This document shows, one piece after another, positions 16,883 to 25,029 of a stretch of DNA of 64,000 bases. The stretch lies in NCBI GenBank assembly GCA_902764915.1, contig CACWXY010000006.1:123523-187522 (forward strand), in the 5' to 3' direction. A program made the translations under genes and the position numbers. Every line of letters starts with the position of its first letter. Position 1 is the stretch's first letter. This DNA is from an uncultured Eubacteriales bacterium (GTDB taxonomy: Bacteria > Bacillota > Clostridia > Christensenellales > Aristaeellaceae). Below the pieces are notes generated by a model. The model was not told the DNA's origin. It did no database searches and saw nothing but the letters and a program-made list of their open reading frames with translations.

Positions 16883-18118
16883 TTATTCGAATCTCTCGTC
16901 AATCACGCGCTTGCTCTTTTTCTCACTGCGCGGAAGCACGCCCAGTTCCACCACTTTCACCAGCGGTGAGAACCCGATGCGTGACTTCACGCGTTCCGTG
17001 ACCCTGCGCGCCATATCCGCAAAGTCCACCGTTCCGTTGGTTTCCACATAAATGCGCATGGTGTCCCTCCCATCCAGATGCGAAATACGGATCTGGTACT
17101 CACTGGAGAGCTCGGGGAAGGAAGCCAGCACTTCTTCAATCTGCTTGGGGAAGACATTCACACCCTTGATCTTCATCATGTCATCACTGCGCCCGGCGAT
17201 GACATCAATCCGCGGGTGATGACTGCCGCAGGGGCACTCCCCGGGGATGATCCGGCTGATATCATGCGTGCGGTAGCGGATCAGCGGCGCACCTTCCTTG
17301 ACAAGCGTGGTAAGAACAATCTCGCCCCACTCGCCGTCCGGAACATTCTTTCCGGTCTGCGGATCAATGATTTCGACATACAGATAGTCTTCCCAGATAT
17401 GCATGCCTGTATTGTACTTGCAGTTGATGCCGATGCCCGGGCCATAGATCTCAGTCAGTCCATAGATGTCATACAGTTCAATGCCCAGTTCTTTCCGGAT
17501 GCGCGCGCGCATTTTATCGCCCCAGCGTTCTGAGCCGATCACGCCTTTCTTCAGGTGAATCCGATCCCCGATCCCACGCTTGGCGATCTCCTCCGCCAGA
17601 AGCAGGGCATAGGAGGATGTGGCGCACAGTACCGTAGTCTTCAGGTCCATCATCATCTGCAGCTGCTTATCCGTGTTTCCGGGACCCAGCGGCACGGCCA
17701 TGGCGCCCAGGCGCTCACAGCCCGCCTGGAAGCCGATGCCGGCTGTCCACAGGCCATAGCCGGGGGTAATCTGGATACGGTCATGGGGCGTAATCCCTGC
17801 ATATTCATAGCACCGGGCAAACATAATTGCCCAGTCCTCCACATCCTTTTTGGTATAGGGAATAATCACGGGAACGCCGGTAGTGCCGGATGAGGAGTGA
17901 ATGCGGACAATCTCCTCCTCAGGCACTGCCATCAATCCCAGCGGATACGCATCCCGAAGGTCCTGTTTCTGGGAAAAGGGCAGTTTTTCAAACTCTTCCT
18001 CCGTGGCAACGCCGGTAATGCCGGCCTCCCGCAGTTTCCTGCCGTAGAAGTTATCCGAGGCAACCAGGCGTTCAATCTGACGGTTCACAAGGCGCAGCTG
18101 TTCATTCGAAATTGTCAT
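16883..18118 (-). CDS. paaK: Arylacetate-CoA ligase (phenylacetate-CoA ligase family)
   Basis: A 411-residue adenylate-forming enzyme that joins an arylacetate (phenylacetate, indole-3-acetate or similar) to CoA with ATP to AMP plus PPi. The ATP-binding loop HSSSGTTGVP is at about 74-83, YGLTEIYGPG at about 215-224, and the C-terminal hinge and lysine region GRSDDMMKIKGVNVFP at about 308-323. The length matches the short archaeal/clostridial PaaK type. SD GAAGGAG. It lies 17 bases after iorAB, the recurrent IOR-ligase pairing of anaerobes. In the oxidative direction it would make ATP; under tryptophan control it more likely activates arylacetates for reductive carboxylation. Confidence 0.92.
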   Translation of the reverse strand: MTISNEQLRLVNRQIERLVASDNFYGRKLREAGITGVATEEEFEKLPFSQKQDLRDAYPLGLMAVPEEEIVRIHSSSGTTGVPVIIPYTKKDVEDWAIMFARCYEYAGITPHDRIQITPGYGLWTAGIGFQAGCERLGAMAVPLGPGNTDKQLQMMMDLKTTVLCATSSYALLLAEEIAKRGIGDRIHLKKGVIGSERWGDKMRARIRKELGIELYDIYGLTEIYGPGIGINCKYNTGMHIWEDYLYVEIIDPQTGKNVPDGEWGEIVLTTLVKEGAPLIRYRTHDISRIIPGECPCGSHHPRIDVIAGRSDDMMKIKGVNVFPKQIEEVLASFPELSSEYQIRISHLDGRDTMRIYVETNGTVDFADMARRVTERVKSRIGFSPLVKVVELGVLPRSEKKSKRVIDERFE

Positions 18119-18135
18119 ACGTATTCACTCCTTCT

Positions 18136-20631
18136 TCACTTCTCCGGGTTTTCATAGGTAAGGGCCTTCTGATTGATGGCCTGCACTTTTTCCGGGAGCA
18201 TACGCCGTATCGCCTCCGCGATTGCCTCCCTGGTCAGGCCGATGGCTCCGCTTTGCGCCGCAGCGCCAAGCATCACTACATTCGTAACCTTGTCATTGCC
18301 GAGCGCTTCCAGGGCTTTGCGGGTATCCACACAGATCACCCTGGCATCCGCACGCTGCAGTGCTTCCATGATTGCGTCCCTGTCATACGCAGGACCGCCC
18401 GTGAGACTGGAAACCGGGTATACCGGTTCCACAGCGGTGATCACGGTTCCGCCCCTGCGCAGATAGGGCAGCATCCGCACCGCCTCGGCAGGCTCGAAAC
18501 TGAGAATACAGTCCGCTTCTCCCGGCGCGATCATGGGCGAATGAACGTCCGGCCCCAGGCGCAGATGACTGAACACGCTTCCACCGCGCTGGGCCATGCC
18601 GATCGTTTCCGCCGTGCGGATCGGAATACCGGACACCATGGCCGCTCCCGCCATAAGCCGGGAAGCAAGAATGGTTCCCTGTCCACCCACGCCGCACAGC
18701 ACGATATTCTTCCGCAGCGAATGATTGGGCGCCGTCACGCCGTCAGAAGAAAGCGCACTCGCGCTGTGCCCGGACTTGGTTCCCGCTCCCGCAAAGGCAG
18801 CGGGATCACGGGCTTCCCCGCCCCCGATGGCTTTTACCGGGCATACCTGCTCGCACAGCGTACAGCCGGTACAGGTGTCTGTCTGGATCCTTGCCTTTCC
18901 GTTCTCCAGCGTAATGGCGGGGCAGCCGAGCTCGGTAATGCACCGGCGGCATCCCACACACCTGTCCGTGTCCACTTTCGCCCGGCTGCCGCGGGGCTTG
19001 CATTTCACAATACAGGGATAGCGGAAGATAATCGCCTTCAGCCCGGGAAGATCCGCCATGCGCCGTACGGTCTCCACAGCACTTTTCAGCTCCAGGGGAT
19101 TGACAATCTCTACATGCGCAATCCCGATTCCTTTCAGTACGTTCTCCATCCGCACAGCGTCCACGGCTTCGCCCATCATGGTGACGCCGGTGCCCGGATG
19201 CGGCTGATGCCCCGTCATGGCCGTGGTCGAGTTGTCCAGTATCACCAGCGTCATGTCCGCCTGATTGTAGAATCCGTTCACTGCCCCGGTAATCCCGGAA
19301 GCAAAGAAGGTGGAGTCACCCACAAAGGCAAATGCCTTGGTATCCGGCTCCATATGCGTCACGCCCTGGGCAATATTGACGCCTGCACCCATGCACAGGC
19401 ATGTATCGCACATGTCCAGGGGCTGCGCATTGCCCAGGGTATAGCACCCGATATCCCCGCAGAAGAGCGTCTTCTTGCCCTTCATGGCCTGTTTGACAGC
19501 ATAGAAGGAAGCGCGGTGCGGACATCCGGCACAGAGCACCGGCGGCCGGACAGGCAGCGGCGGCAGCGTATCCAGCGCGCACGCATGCTTCTCCATGCTT
19601 CGTCCGATGAGTCGTTCCACAGCCTCGCGTATTTCTTTGATCGTATTCTCGCCGCTGGGCTTGATCCATCCGTCACGCTTTCCGTGCACACACACACGGA
19701 TGCCTCTGCGTCCGCACAGGTCCTGCAGCGCACGCTCCAGCACCGGATCCAGTTCCTCCACGGCCAGTACCGTGTCCAGGCCTTCCAGGAAGGACGCAGC
19801 CAGCGCATCCGGGAACGGGAAGGGTGTACCCACCTTCATCAGCCGCGGACGATCCTCCTGCGGCAGCAGGTCCAGCAGATTCGACCAGTTCATTCCATGG
19901 GAAATGATGCCCATCCGTTTTCCCGCAAAGGAGCCTGTTTCCGGAAGCACGCAGTTGAAGGTGCTTTCAGAAAAGACGTCCGTCAGATGCTGGTTGCGCG
20001 CTTCCATTCTGGCATGATTGACCACAGACAGCCGGGGAAAAATCACCCAGCGGCTGCTGTCCTTGACAAAGCCCTCCGCAGCATGTGTCTCCCATTCTTC
20101 CTCGTCCCGGACATCAATGACTGCGTACCCGTGGTCAATCCGGGTCGTGGGCCGCAGCAGCACTGGCGTATGGTATTCTTCCGAAAGCCGGAATGCTTCC
20201 TGCACCATGGCATAGGCTTCCTCCACAGAGGAGGGATCCAGAACCGGCAGCTTACTGTACATGGCAAAGGTGCGGGTATCCTGCTCCGTCTGGGACGAGA
20301 TCGGGCCCGGATCATCCGCCACCAGCACGACCATGCCGCCCTTGACTCCGATATACGCCAGGCTCATCAGAGGGTCCGAGGCCACATTCAAACCTACCTG
20401 CTTCATGGTTACCAGCGCACGCGCGCCGGCATAGGCGGCCCCGGCCGCCACCTCCAGCCCCGCCTTCTCATTGACGGACCATTCCACATACGTTTTCTCG
20501 CGCTTCCGGCGGGCAATGGTTTCCAGTACCTCCGTTGACGGTGTGCCCGGATACCCGGATACCAGCTGTACTCCGGCTGCCAGCGCTCCCAGGGCAATCG
20601 CTTCATTGCCCATGACAAATTCCTGATGCAT
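18136..20631 (-). CDS. iorAB: Indolepyruvate:ferredoxin oxidoreductase, alpha and beta subunits fused
   Basis: An 831-residue TPP and iron-sulfur enzyme interconverting arylpyruvate + CoA + oxidised ferredoxin with arylacetyl-CoA + CO2 + reduced ferredoxin. IorA part (about 1-620): GNEAIALGALAAG and SGYPGTPSTEV near the start, TPP-binding GDIGCYTLG and FVGDSTFFASGITG, and two [4Fe-4S] clusters CVGCRRCITELGCP and CTGCTLCEQVCP at about 557-595. After a short Gly/Ala/Ser linker, the IorB part (about 635-831) begins with CGVGGQGTILASRLMAGAA and contains ETIGMAQRGGSVFSHLRLG. IorA and IorB are normally separate genes; here one frame encodes both. SD GAGAGGAAGG. Confidence 0.93.
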   Translation of the reverse strand: MHQEFVMGNEAIALGALAAGVQLVSGYPGTPSTEVLETIARRKREKTYVEWSVNEKAGLEVAAGAAYAGARALVTMKQVGLNVASDPLMSLAYIGVKGGMVVLVADDPGPISSQTEQDTRTFAMYSKLPVLDPSSVEEAYAMVQEAFRLSEEYHTPVLLRPTTRIDHGYAVIDVRDEEEWETHAAEGFVKDSSRWVIFPRLSVVNHARMEARNQHLTDVFSESTFNCVLPETGSFAGKRMGIISHGMNWSNLLDLLPQEDRPRLMKVGTPFPFPDALAASFLEGLDTVLAVEELDPVLERALQDLCGRRGIRVCVHGKRDGWIKPSGENTIKEIREAVERLIGRSMEKHACALDTLPPLPVRPPVLCAGCPHRASFYAVKQAMKGKKTLFCGDIGCYTLGNAQPLDMCDTCLCMGAGVNIAQGVTHMEPDTKAFAFVGDSTFFASGITGAVNGFYNQADMTLVILDNSTTAMTGHQPHPGTGVTMMGEAVDAVRMENVLKGIGIAHVEIVNPLELKSAVETVRRMADLPGLKAIIFRYPCIVKCKPRGSRAKVDTDRCVGCRRCITELGCPAITLENGKARIQTDTCTGCTLCEQVCPVKAIGGGEARDPAAFAGAGTKSGHSASALSSDGVTAPNHSLRKNIVLCGVGGQGTILASRLMAGAAMVSGIPIRTAETIGMAQRGGSVFSHLRLGPDVHSPMIAPGEADCILSFEPAEAVRMLPYLRRGGTVITAVEPVYPVSSLTGGPAYDRDAIMEALQRADARVICVDTRKALEALGNDKVTNVVMLGAAAQSGAIGLTREAIAEAIRRMLPEKVQAINQKALTYENPEK

Positions 20632-20661
20632 GGAACCTTCCTCTCTGTATATGATCTTGGT

Positions 20662-21423
20662 TCAGAATACGACTGACAGTGCGATCAGAACCAGTCCCGC
20701 AAGGATCGCAGTCAGATCCCTGCCGTCAAAACTGGTCCTGCGATAGGCGCTCCTGCGCGTGCGCAGGGAAAACCCACGCAGTTCCACGGCAATGGCCGCT
20801 GACTCGATTTTCTTGACTGAAGAGATCAGAAGCGGTACGCACAGTGGGATCATCAGCCGCAGTTTCTTCCAGAAGCTTTTGGTGTCAAACGCGACGCCGC
20901 GCGCGGTCTGTGCTTCCATGATCATCTGCATATCTCCCGTAAAGACAGGGATAAACCGGATCGCAGATGTAATGGCAAAGGCATACTTGTACGGCATATG
21001 CGCATGGTAGACCAGTGCATTGGCCAGGTCCGACATCTGTGTCACGGCAATCATCAGCGCCAGCGGCAGGGTAATGTCGATCAGCCGCAGAACGCCCATT
21101 ACCGCAACCTGGAGCCCGTGATCCGTAATCAGGATTCCCAGGGGAAGCGTAGCCAGCACGCGTCCGCTCTGAATAAACAGGACCTGCATGACCAGAAGGA
21201 ACAAAGCCAGCTTGCCCAGTCCCCGCAGCAGCTTCAGCGTATGTCCCGGAATGCCGGCGAGAAAGCCGATCCCGATATCCAGAACAAGAACGCCCAGCAG
21301 AAACCACCATGCGTCCGTGAGAAAGCAGGCGATGCACAGAAGAAGGGGGAGCAGAATCTTGGTACACGGGTTCAGCCGATGAATCACCGTATCCCCGGGA
21401 ATGTACACCAAAAGACTTTTCAT
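20662..21423 (-). CDS. ecfT: ECF transporter transmembrane component EcfT
   Basis: A 253-residue integral membrane protein that couples the ECF ATPases to an S component. It starts MKSLLVYIPGDTVIHRLNPCTKILL, typical of EcfT (P-G-x-S-x-x-H-x-L-x-P-x-x-K), has about five hydrophobic segments, and has coupling-helix motifs in the C-terminal cytoplasmic part (EAQTARG; VELRGF). Start ATG overlaps the upstream ATPase stop as ATGA. iorAB starts 30 bases downstream on the same message. Confidence 0.9.
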   Translation of the reverse strand: MKSLLVYIPGDTVIHRLNPCTKILLPLLLCIACFLTDAWWFLLGVLVLDIGIGFLAGIPGHTLKLLRGLGKLALFLLVMQVLFIQSGRVLATLPLGILITDHGLQVAVMGVLRLIDITLPLALMIAVTQMSDLANALVYHAHMPYKYAFAITSAIRFIPVFTGDMQMIMEAQTARGVAFDTKSFWKKLRLMIPLCVPLLISSVKKIESAAIAVELRGFSLRTRRSAYRRTSFDGRDLTAILAGLVLIALSVVF

Positions 21424-22220
21424 TGCACTCCCGCCTTTCTCTTCCCGATCGCTTCCGTCATTTCCTCCACGGTTCTGATCCCCGAAAGACCCAGGCGCGC
21501 CGCCAGACCAATCATCTGCGGCGGAAGCAGGGATGCCGCACGCAGCAAGGATGGATCCTGAAAGACTTCTTCCGTACTCCCCTGCCCCAGGAGATGCCCT
21601 CCCGAGAGAACCAGAATCTCGTCGGCATAGTCCAGCACGACCTCCATGTCATGACACACCATGACAACCCGCGTTCCCTGTTTTTCCAGCCGGGATACAT
21701 ACTCCATGATGCGGGTACACTCCCGATAGTCCAGCCCGGTCGTCGGCTCGTCCAGGATCAGAAGCTCCGGCTTATGCACCAGTGCCGTCGCCAGCGCAAC
21801 GCGCTGCCGCTCGCCGCGACTGAGCATCATGGGATCATCCTGCGCAGACAGGGACAGCGCGTCCATGACCTCCTGGCACGCTGCCTCATGCAGCGACGCA
21901 TCCGGAACCGTCCACTGCAGGGAAAAGAGAAGTTCATCCCTGACCGTGCTCCGGCAGATCTGCCGGTCCGGGTTCTGGAAGAGAAATCCCATGCGTGCGG
22001 CCAGGGTACTGGCCTGCAGTGTCGCCATATCCTGATCATGGAAATAAACGGTGCCGGAAGTGGGATGCAGAAGACCGCGCATAAGCTTGGATACCGTGGA
22101 TTTACCGGCGCCATTGGCTCCGATCAGTGCCGTAATCCCGCCCTTTTCCAGGGAAAAGCACAGATCATGCACCGTACTGCCCTCGCCGTAGCCAAAAGAG
22201 ACGTGATCAAACCGGATCAT
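21420..22220 (-). CDS. ecfA: ECF transporter ATP-binding subunit (second)
   Basis: A 266-residue ABC ATPase. Walker A GANGAGKST at about 33-41, Q-loop FQNPDRQI, signature LSRGERQR in place of the usual LSGGQ, Walker B LLILDEP, and an H-loop VCHD. The C-terminal extension PPQMIGLAARLGLSG is characteristic of EcfA proteins, which contact EcfT. ATGA overlaps join it to both neighbours. The degenerate signature suggests the two ATP sites of the heterodimer are not equivalent. Confidence 0.9.
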   Translation of the reverse strand: MIRFDHVSFGYGEGSTVHDLCFSLEKGGITALIGANGAGKSTVSKLMRGLLHPTSGTVYFHDQDMATLQASTLAARMGFLFQNPDRQICRSTVRDELLFSLQWTVPDASLHEAACQEVMDALSLSAQDDPMMLSRGERQRVALATALVHKPELLILDEPTTGLDYRECTRIMEYVSRLEKQGTRVVMVCHDMEVVLDYADEILVLSGGHLLGQGSTEEVFQDPSLLRAASLLPPQMIGLAARLGLSGIRTVEEMTEAIGKRKAGVQ

Positions 22221-23056
22221 TGCATCGCCTCCCTTGCCATGCGCTCCGCCTCATCCATGTTCACAGGCGCTGTTCCCTGATACCAGCCGCGCTCTGACAG
22301 AGCCTGGTGCAGGGATACAATGCGCGGCACATGAATGCCCAGGCTTTCCATGGCCCGGCCGTTGGCCAGCACTTCACGCACGGGACCGAAGAAAGCAAGA
22401 TGCCCGTGATCGAGCACCGCAAGCTTTCGCGCATAGGCGCACAGCAGTGCGATCTTCTGTTCCACAATCACTATGGTTGTCCCATAGACACGGTTGATAT
22501 CGGACAGCAGCGCAAAGATCTGTTCACTGCTCTGCGGGTCCAGTTCGCCTGTCGGCTCGTCCAGAACAATCATTCTCGGCCGCAGCGCCACAATGGAGGC
22601 AACCGCCACTTTCTGCCGTTGTCCGCCGCTGAGCGTATCAATATGCCGCATGCGCAGATCCTCGATCCCGCACGCCGCAAGCGCTTCCGTAACCCGGCCT
22701 TCGATTTCATCATGCGGTATGCCGAAGTTCTCCAGTCCGAACAGAATCTCATCCTCCACCACCGAGGCAACCATCTGCGCATCAATATCCTGGAAGACGC
22801 TGCCTACATGCGACGCAATAATCTCCGGCCGGGTCTCCACCGTATCCATGCCGTTCACTTCCACGGACCCGTAATAGTCGCCCCTGTAAAAGCCCGGAAT
22901 GACGCCGTTCATTGCATAGGTGAGCGTACTCTTGCCGGCACCGCTGTTGCCGATAATTCCGACAAAATCCCCGTCCGCAATCGTCATATTGATATTCTGA
23001 AGCGCCGGGGTTCTGCCGCTGTCATACTGAAATGTAAAATCCGAAATCCTGATCAT
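22217..23056 (-). CDS. ecfA: ECF transporter ATP-binding subunit (first)
   Basis: A 279-residue ABC ATPase that pairs with the next gene product. Walker A GNSGAGKST at about 35-43, FQDIDAQMVASVVEDEILFGLEN Q-loop region, canonical signature LSGGQRQK, Walker B MIVLDEPTGELDP, C-terminal LGIHVPRIVSLHQAL. The ATG at 23056 (MIRISDFTFQYDS) has AAGGGGC upstream; the longer frame to 23113 starts in the intergenic hairpin and is rejected. Stop overlaps the next start as ATGA. Confidence 0.9.
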   Translation of the reverse strand: MIRISDFTFQYDSGRTPALQNINMTIADGDFVGIIGNSGAGKSTLTYAMNGVIPGFYRGDYYGSVEVNGMDTVETRPEIIASHVGSVFQDIDAQMVASVVEDEILFGLENFGIPHDEIEGRVTEALAACGIEDLRMRHIDTLSGGQRQKVAVASIVALRPRMIVLDEPTGELDPQSSEQIFALLSDINRVYGTTIVIVEQKIALLCAYARKLAVLDHGHLAFFGPVREVLANGRAMESLGIHVPRIVSLHQALSERGWYQGTAPVNMDEAERMAREAMQ

Positions 23057-23074
23057 ATGCTGCCCCTTGTCCGC

Positions 23075-23102
23075 GGGAAAGATGCACCACGGCATCTTTC
23101 CC
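23075..23102 (-). promoter_or_regulatory. Intercistronic hairpin between ecfS and ecfA
   Basis: Perfect 11-bp stem GGGAAAGATGC / GCATCTTTCCC with loop ACCACG on the message, not followed by a T-tract. Probably an mRNA-stability or processing element that sets S-component levels apart from the energising module. Confidence 0.6.
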
Positions 23103-23122
23103 GGAGTACACAATGCGCTTAT

Positions 23123-23668
23123 TTATTTCTTCAGTACCTTCTTCATGGCTGGATACAGAGCCTGTACCAGAACGGCATTGATGGTGGCCGTACCCAGGAC
23201 AATCGGGACATACGCCGCCAGTGCACCGGACTCATAGTGCATGAACAGGAAAAGACATACCGTATAGGAGCCGCCGCTGATGACTGTGGAGAGAAAGGTA
23301 GCGACAATGGGATTGGCATCAAACCGGCTCACACGCATGGGTACCTTAATCAGAAGGCCCATGGCGAGTGCGCCGAGCAGTTCGCTGATCAGGTTCAGAT
23401 ATGGCGTACCGGGCAGCACCTGGCAGATCGCGCCGGCAAGAAGCCCTATGATGGCAGCCTCCACAAGCCGGGGACGGATCAGCAGAATGGCCAGACAGTA
23501 CATGGCAATAATGAAGTTCGGCTTCATGCCGAAGAAATTGATTACGGAACCGACGACGCCCTTGAGTACAGCGCCTGCGGCAAGAAGAACAGCTACGAGA
23601 ATCAGGTCCGCTACCTGCAGGCCTTTCTGGCTGGACATTTCTCTCAGTGTACGCTTTTCACCGGACAT
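23123..23668 (-). CDS. ECF transporter substrate-binding (S) component, probably for tryptophan or a related indole
   Basis: A 181-residue integral membrane protein with about six hydrophobic segments (LILVAVLLAAGAVLKG; FIIAMYCLAILLI; AAIIGLLAGAI; LLGALAMGLLI and others). Its size, the energising ECF genes that follow and the segment GMKPNFIIAMYCLAILLI fit S components of the TrpP-like kind. Specificity is inferred from the tRNA-Trp T-box upstream, not from binding residues. Start ATG at 23668 has AAAAGGAG nine bases upstream; an ATG at 23704 has no SD. Confidence 0.75.
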   Translation of the reverse strand: MSGEKRTLREMSSQKGLQVADLILVAVLLAAGAVLKGVVGSVINFFGMKPNFIIAMYCLAILLIRPRLVEAAIIGLLAGAICQVLPGTPYLNLISELLGALAMGLLIKVPMRVSRFDANPIVATFLSTVISGGSYTVCLFLFMHYESGALAAYVPIVLGTATINAVLVQALYPAMKKVLKK

Positions 23669-23795
23669 AATGACACGCTCCTTTTCATCACTTGTTCTTT
23701 TCATTTCTGTCTCAGACAGGAAACTGCGCTTCCGACGACTGCGCCGTCGCTCCTTTCTCTGCCTTCAAGGCCACTGTCCGGCAGATTCTGGGACA

Positions 23796-24060
23796 GAAAA
23801 ACCCCTGTCCCTGCAAACATTTTTGCTGGGACAGGGGAAACAAGCTTCTCCTGCGGTGCCACCCGGCTTGGCACGTGACCCGTGCCCTCTTTTACGCACT
23901 TTCATGCGCTGCCCTTGATCACGGAGCGCCCCTCCGTCTCGCCTACTCGGTCACCCTTTCGGTTTGCTCTCAGAAGTCCATTCTGTCTTACTTCCTCCAC
24001 TGCGCTTTCACCGTCCGCAGCTCGCTGGGGGGTTCCGTCAGACATACTCGTCTTCCTCAT
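23796..24060 (-). promoter_or_regulatory. T-box riboswitch specific for tRNA-Trp
   Basis: Minus-strand leader of the ecfS operon. Stem I: lower helix GAAG (24054-24051) with CTTC (23975-23972), upper helix TGTCT (24043-24039) with AGACA (23987-23983). They enclose a specifier loop with ACGAGTA on the 5' side and GAATGGA on the 3' side. UGG (23979-23977, Trp) follows GAA and precedes a purine, as in known T-boxes. An apical CAGCGAGC / GGTGAAAGC pair follows the Stem I consensus. The T-box core GGGTGGCACCGC is at 23863-23852; its UGGC would pair with an acceptor end GCCA, that is G73, the discriminator of bacterial tRNA-Trp. A terminator (CCCCTGTCCC / GGGACAGGGG, then TTTTT at 23800-23796) follows. 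Confidence 0.9.
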
Positions 24061-24071
24061 GGATGTAGCTG

Positions 24072-24101
24072 CATTCTACCGGATCATCCAGAGTGCTGTC
24101 A
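24072..24101 (-). promoter_or_regulatory. Promoter of the T-box operon
   Basis: Minus strand TTGACA (24101-24096, perfect -35) and TAGAAT (24077-24072) with an 18-base spacer, placing the transcript start just before T-box Stem I. Confidence 0.75.
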
Positions 24102-24159
24102 AGACAGGATTGTCGGAAATGGGTGAAAAAACATCAGGAAAACAATGTGCCGTCCTGTG

Positions 24160-25029
24160 TCAGCATTCCATTCGCTCCACGCGGTCGCCGGTTTCCCGCA
24201 TGGGATAGAATACCGGGCGCTCCCTGGGGCTCTGATTGGGGTTGTGCAGTGTCAGCATCAGCTGACCGTCCTCTGTCCGGAAAAGCATGCCATGTCCGCC
24301 ATCCCGGGAAAAGACCGGGGGCAGCTGCGTAAAGTGACTGCTCACACGCCCGGTATCCGACACGGCCAGGCCTTCGGTATACCCGCCCTCGGAAAAACTC
24401 GCCCACAGGCACAGAAGCCGGCCTTCTGCTGTCTTCCACAGAAACGGGCCGTCTGTCACATATCCGTCCACGCCGGAGGAATGATGCACGCTCTTCGCCC
24501 ATTCCGCCTCGGAAGCACGGAACAGGAGTACCGGTTCGCCAGCGCTCGCTTTCAGGTCCCGGCACAGCGGCATGGCCCAGACTTCTCCGTCCCCCGCCTG
24601 CACCCATTCATGGCAGAAAACCATATAGGGCGTTCCATCGCTTTCCACATAAAAGGTTCCGTCCAGGCACTCCCAGTCCCGGGGCGTGACAGGACCCGCG
24701 GACCATACGGCAAAGGGACCCATGGGCGATGCGGCGCGCAGGATCTGCGTGCCTCTGTGGACACCCTCGGCAGCAAAGCTCGCAAACATGTAATACGCGC
24801 CTTCATAGGCATGCACTTCCGGCGCCCAGTAATTGCGGTCCGCCCAGAAGCCCTCCGGCCGCGTAAAGCACGCATGCGGTCCATCCCATTCCTCCAGGTC
24901 CCGGCTTACATACACGTCAAACCCGTCGGCTTTTCCCCAGCAGGTCGCTCCCCGGGTGCCATAGAGATAGTATTGGCCGCCTTCCCGGAGCACAAAGGGA
25001 TCACGCACATGAATTTCATTCGTTTTCAT
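24160..25029 (-). CDS. Glycoside hydrolase family 43 protein
   Basis: An approximately 289-residue five-bladed beta-propeller glycosidase, probably acting on arabinose- or xylose-containing side chains or oligosaccharides. RDPFVLREGGQYYLYGT at the start carries the catalytic-base aspartate; NYWAPEVHAYEGAYYMFAS and DGTFYVESDGTPYMVFCHEW are further blade motifs. In the usual general-acid position I read VTDGPFLW, Asp instead of the common EGP. There is no signal peptide, so it acts in the cytoplasm on imported oligosaccharides. Start ATG 25029 has GGAAAGG nine bases upstream (an ATG at 25038 is too close to that SD). It overlaps the AraC-type regulator stop and ends the operon. Confidence 0.85.
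   Translation of the reverse strand: MKTNEIHVRDPFVLREGGQYYLYGTRGATCWGKADGFDVYVSRDLEEWDGPHACFTRPEGFWADRNYWAPEVHAYEGAYYMFASFAAEGVHRGTQILRAASPMGPFAVWSAGPVTPRDWECLDGTFYVESDGTPYMVFCHEWVQAGDGEVWAMPLCRDLKASAGEPVLLFRASEAEWAKSVHHSSGVDGYVTDGPFLWKTAEGRLLCLWASFSEGGYTEGLAVSDTGRVSSHFTQLPPVFSRDGGHGMLFRTEDGQLMLTLHNPNQSPRERPVFYPMRETGDRVERMEC

Noticed and set aside
24134..24607. Additional minus-strand frames overlapping the GH43 gene
   Set aside because: They lie in other frames of a gene with clear GH43 motifs and have no SD or motif of their own.
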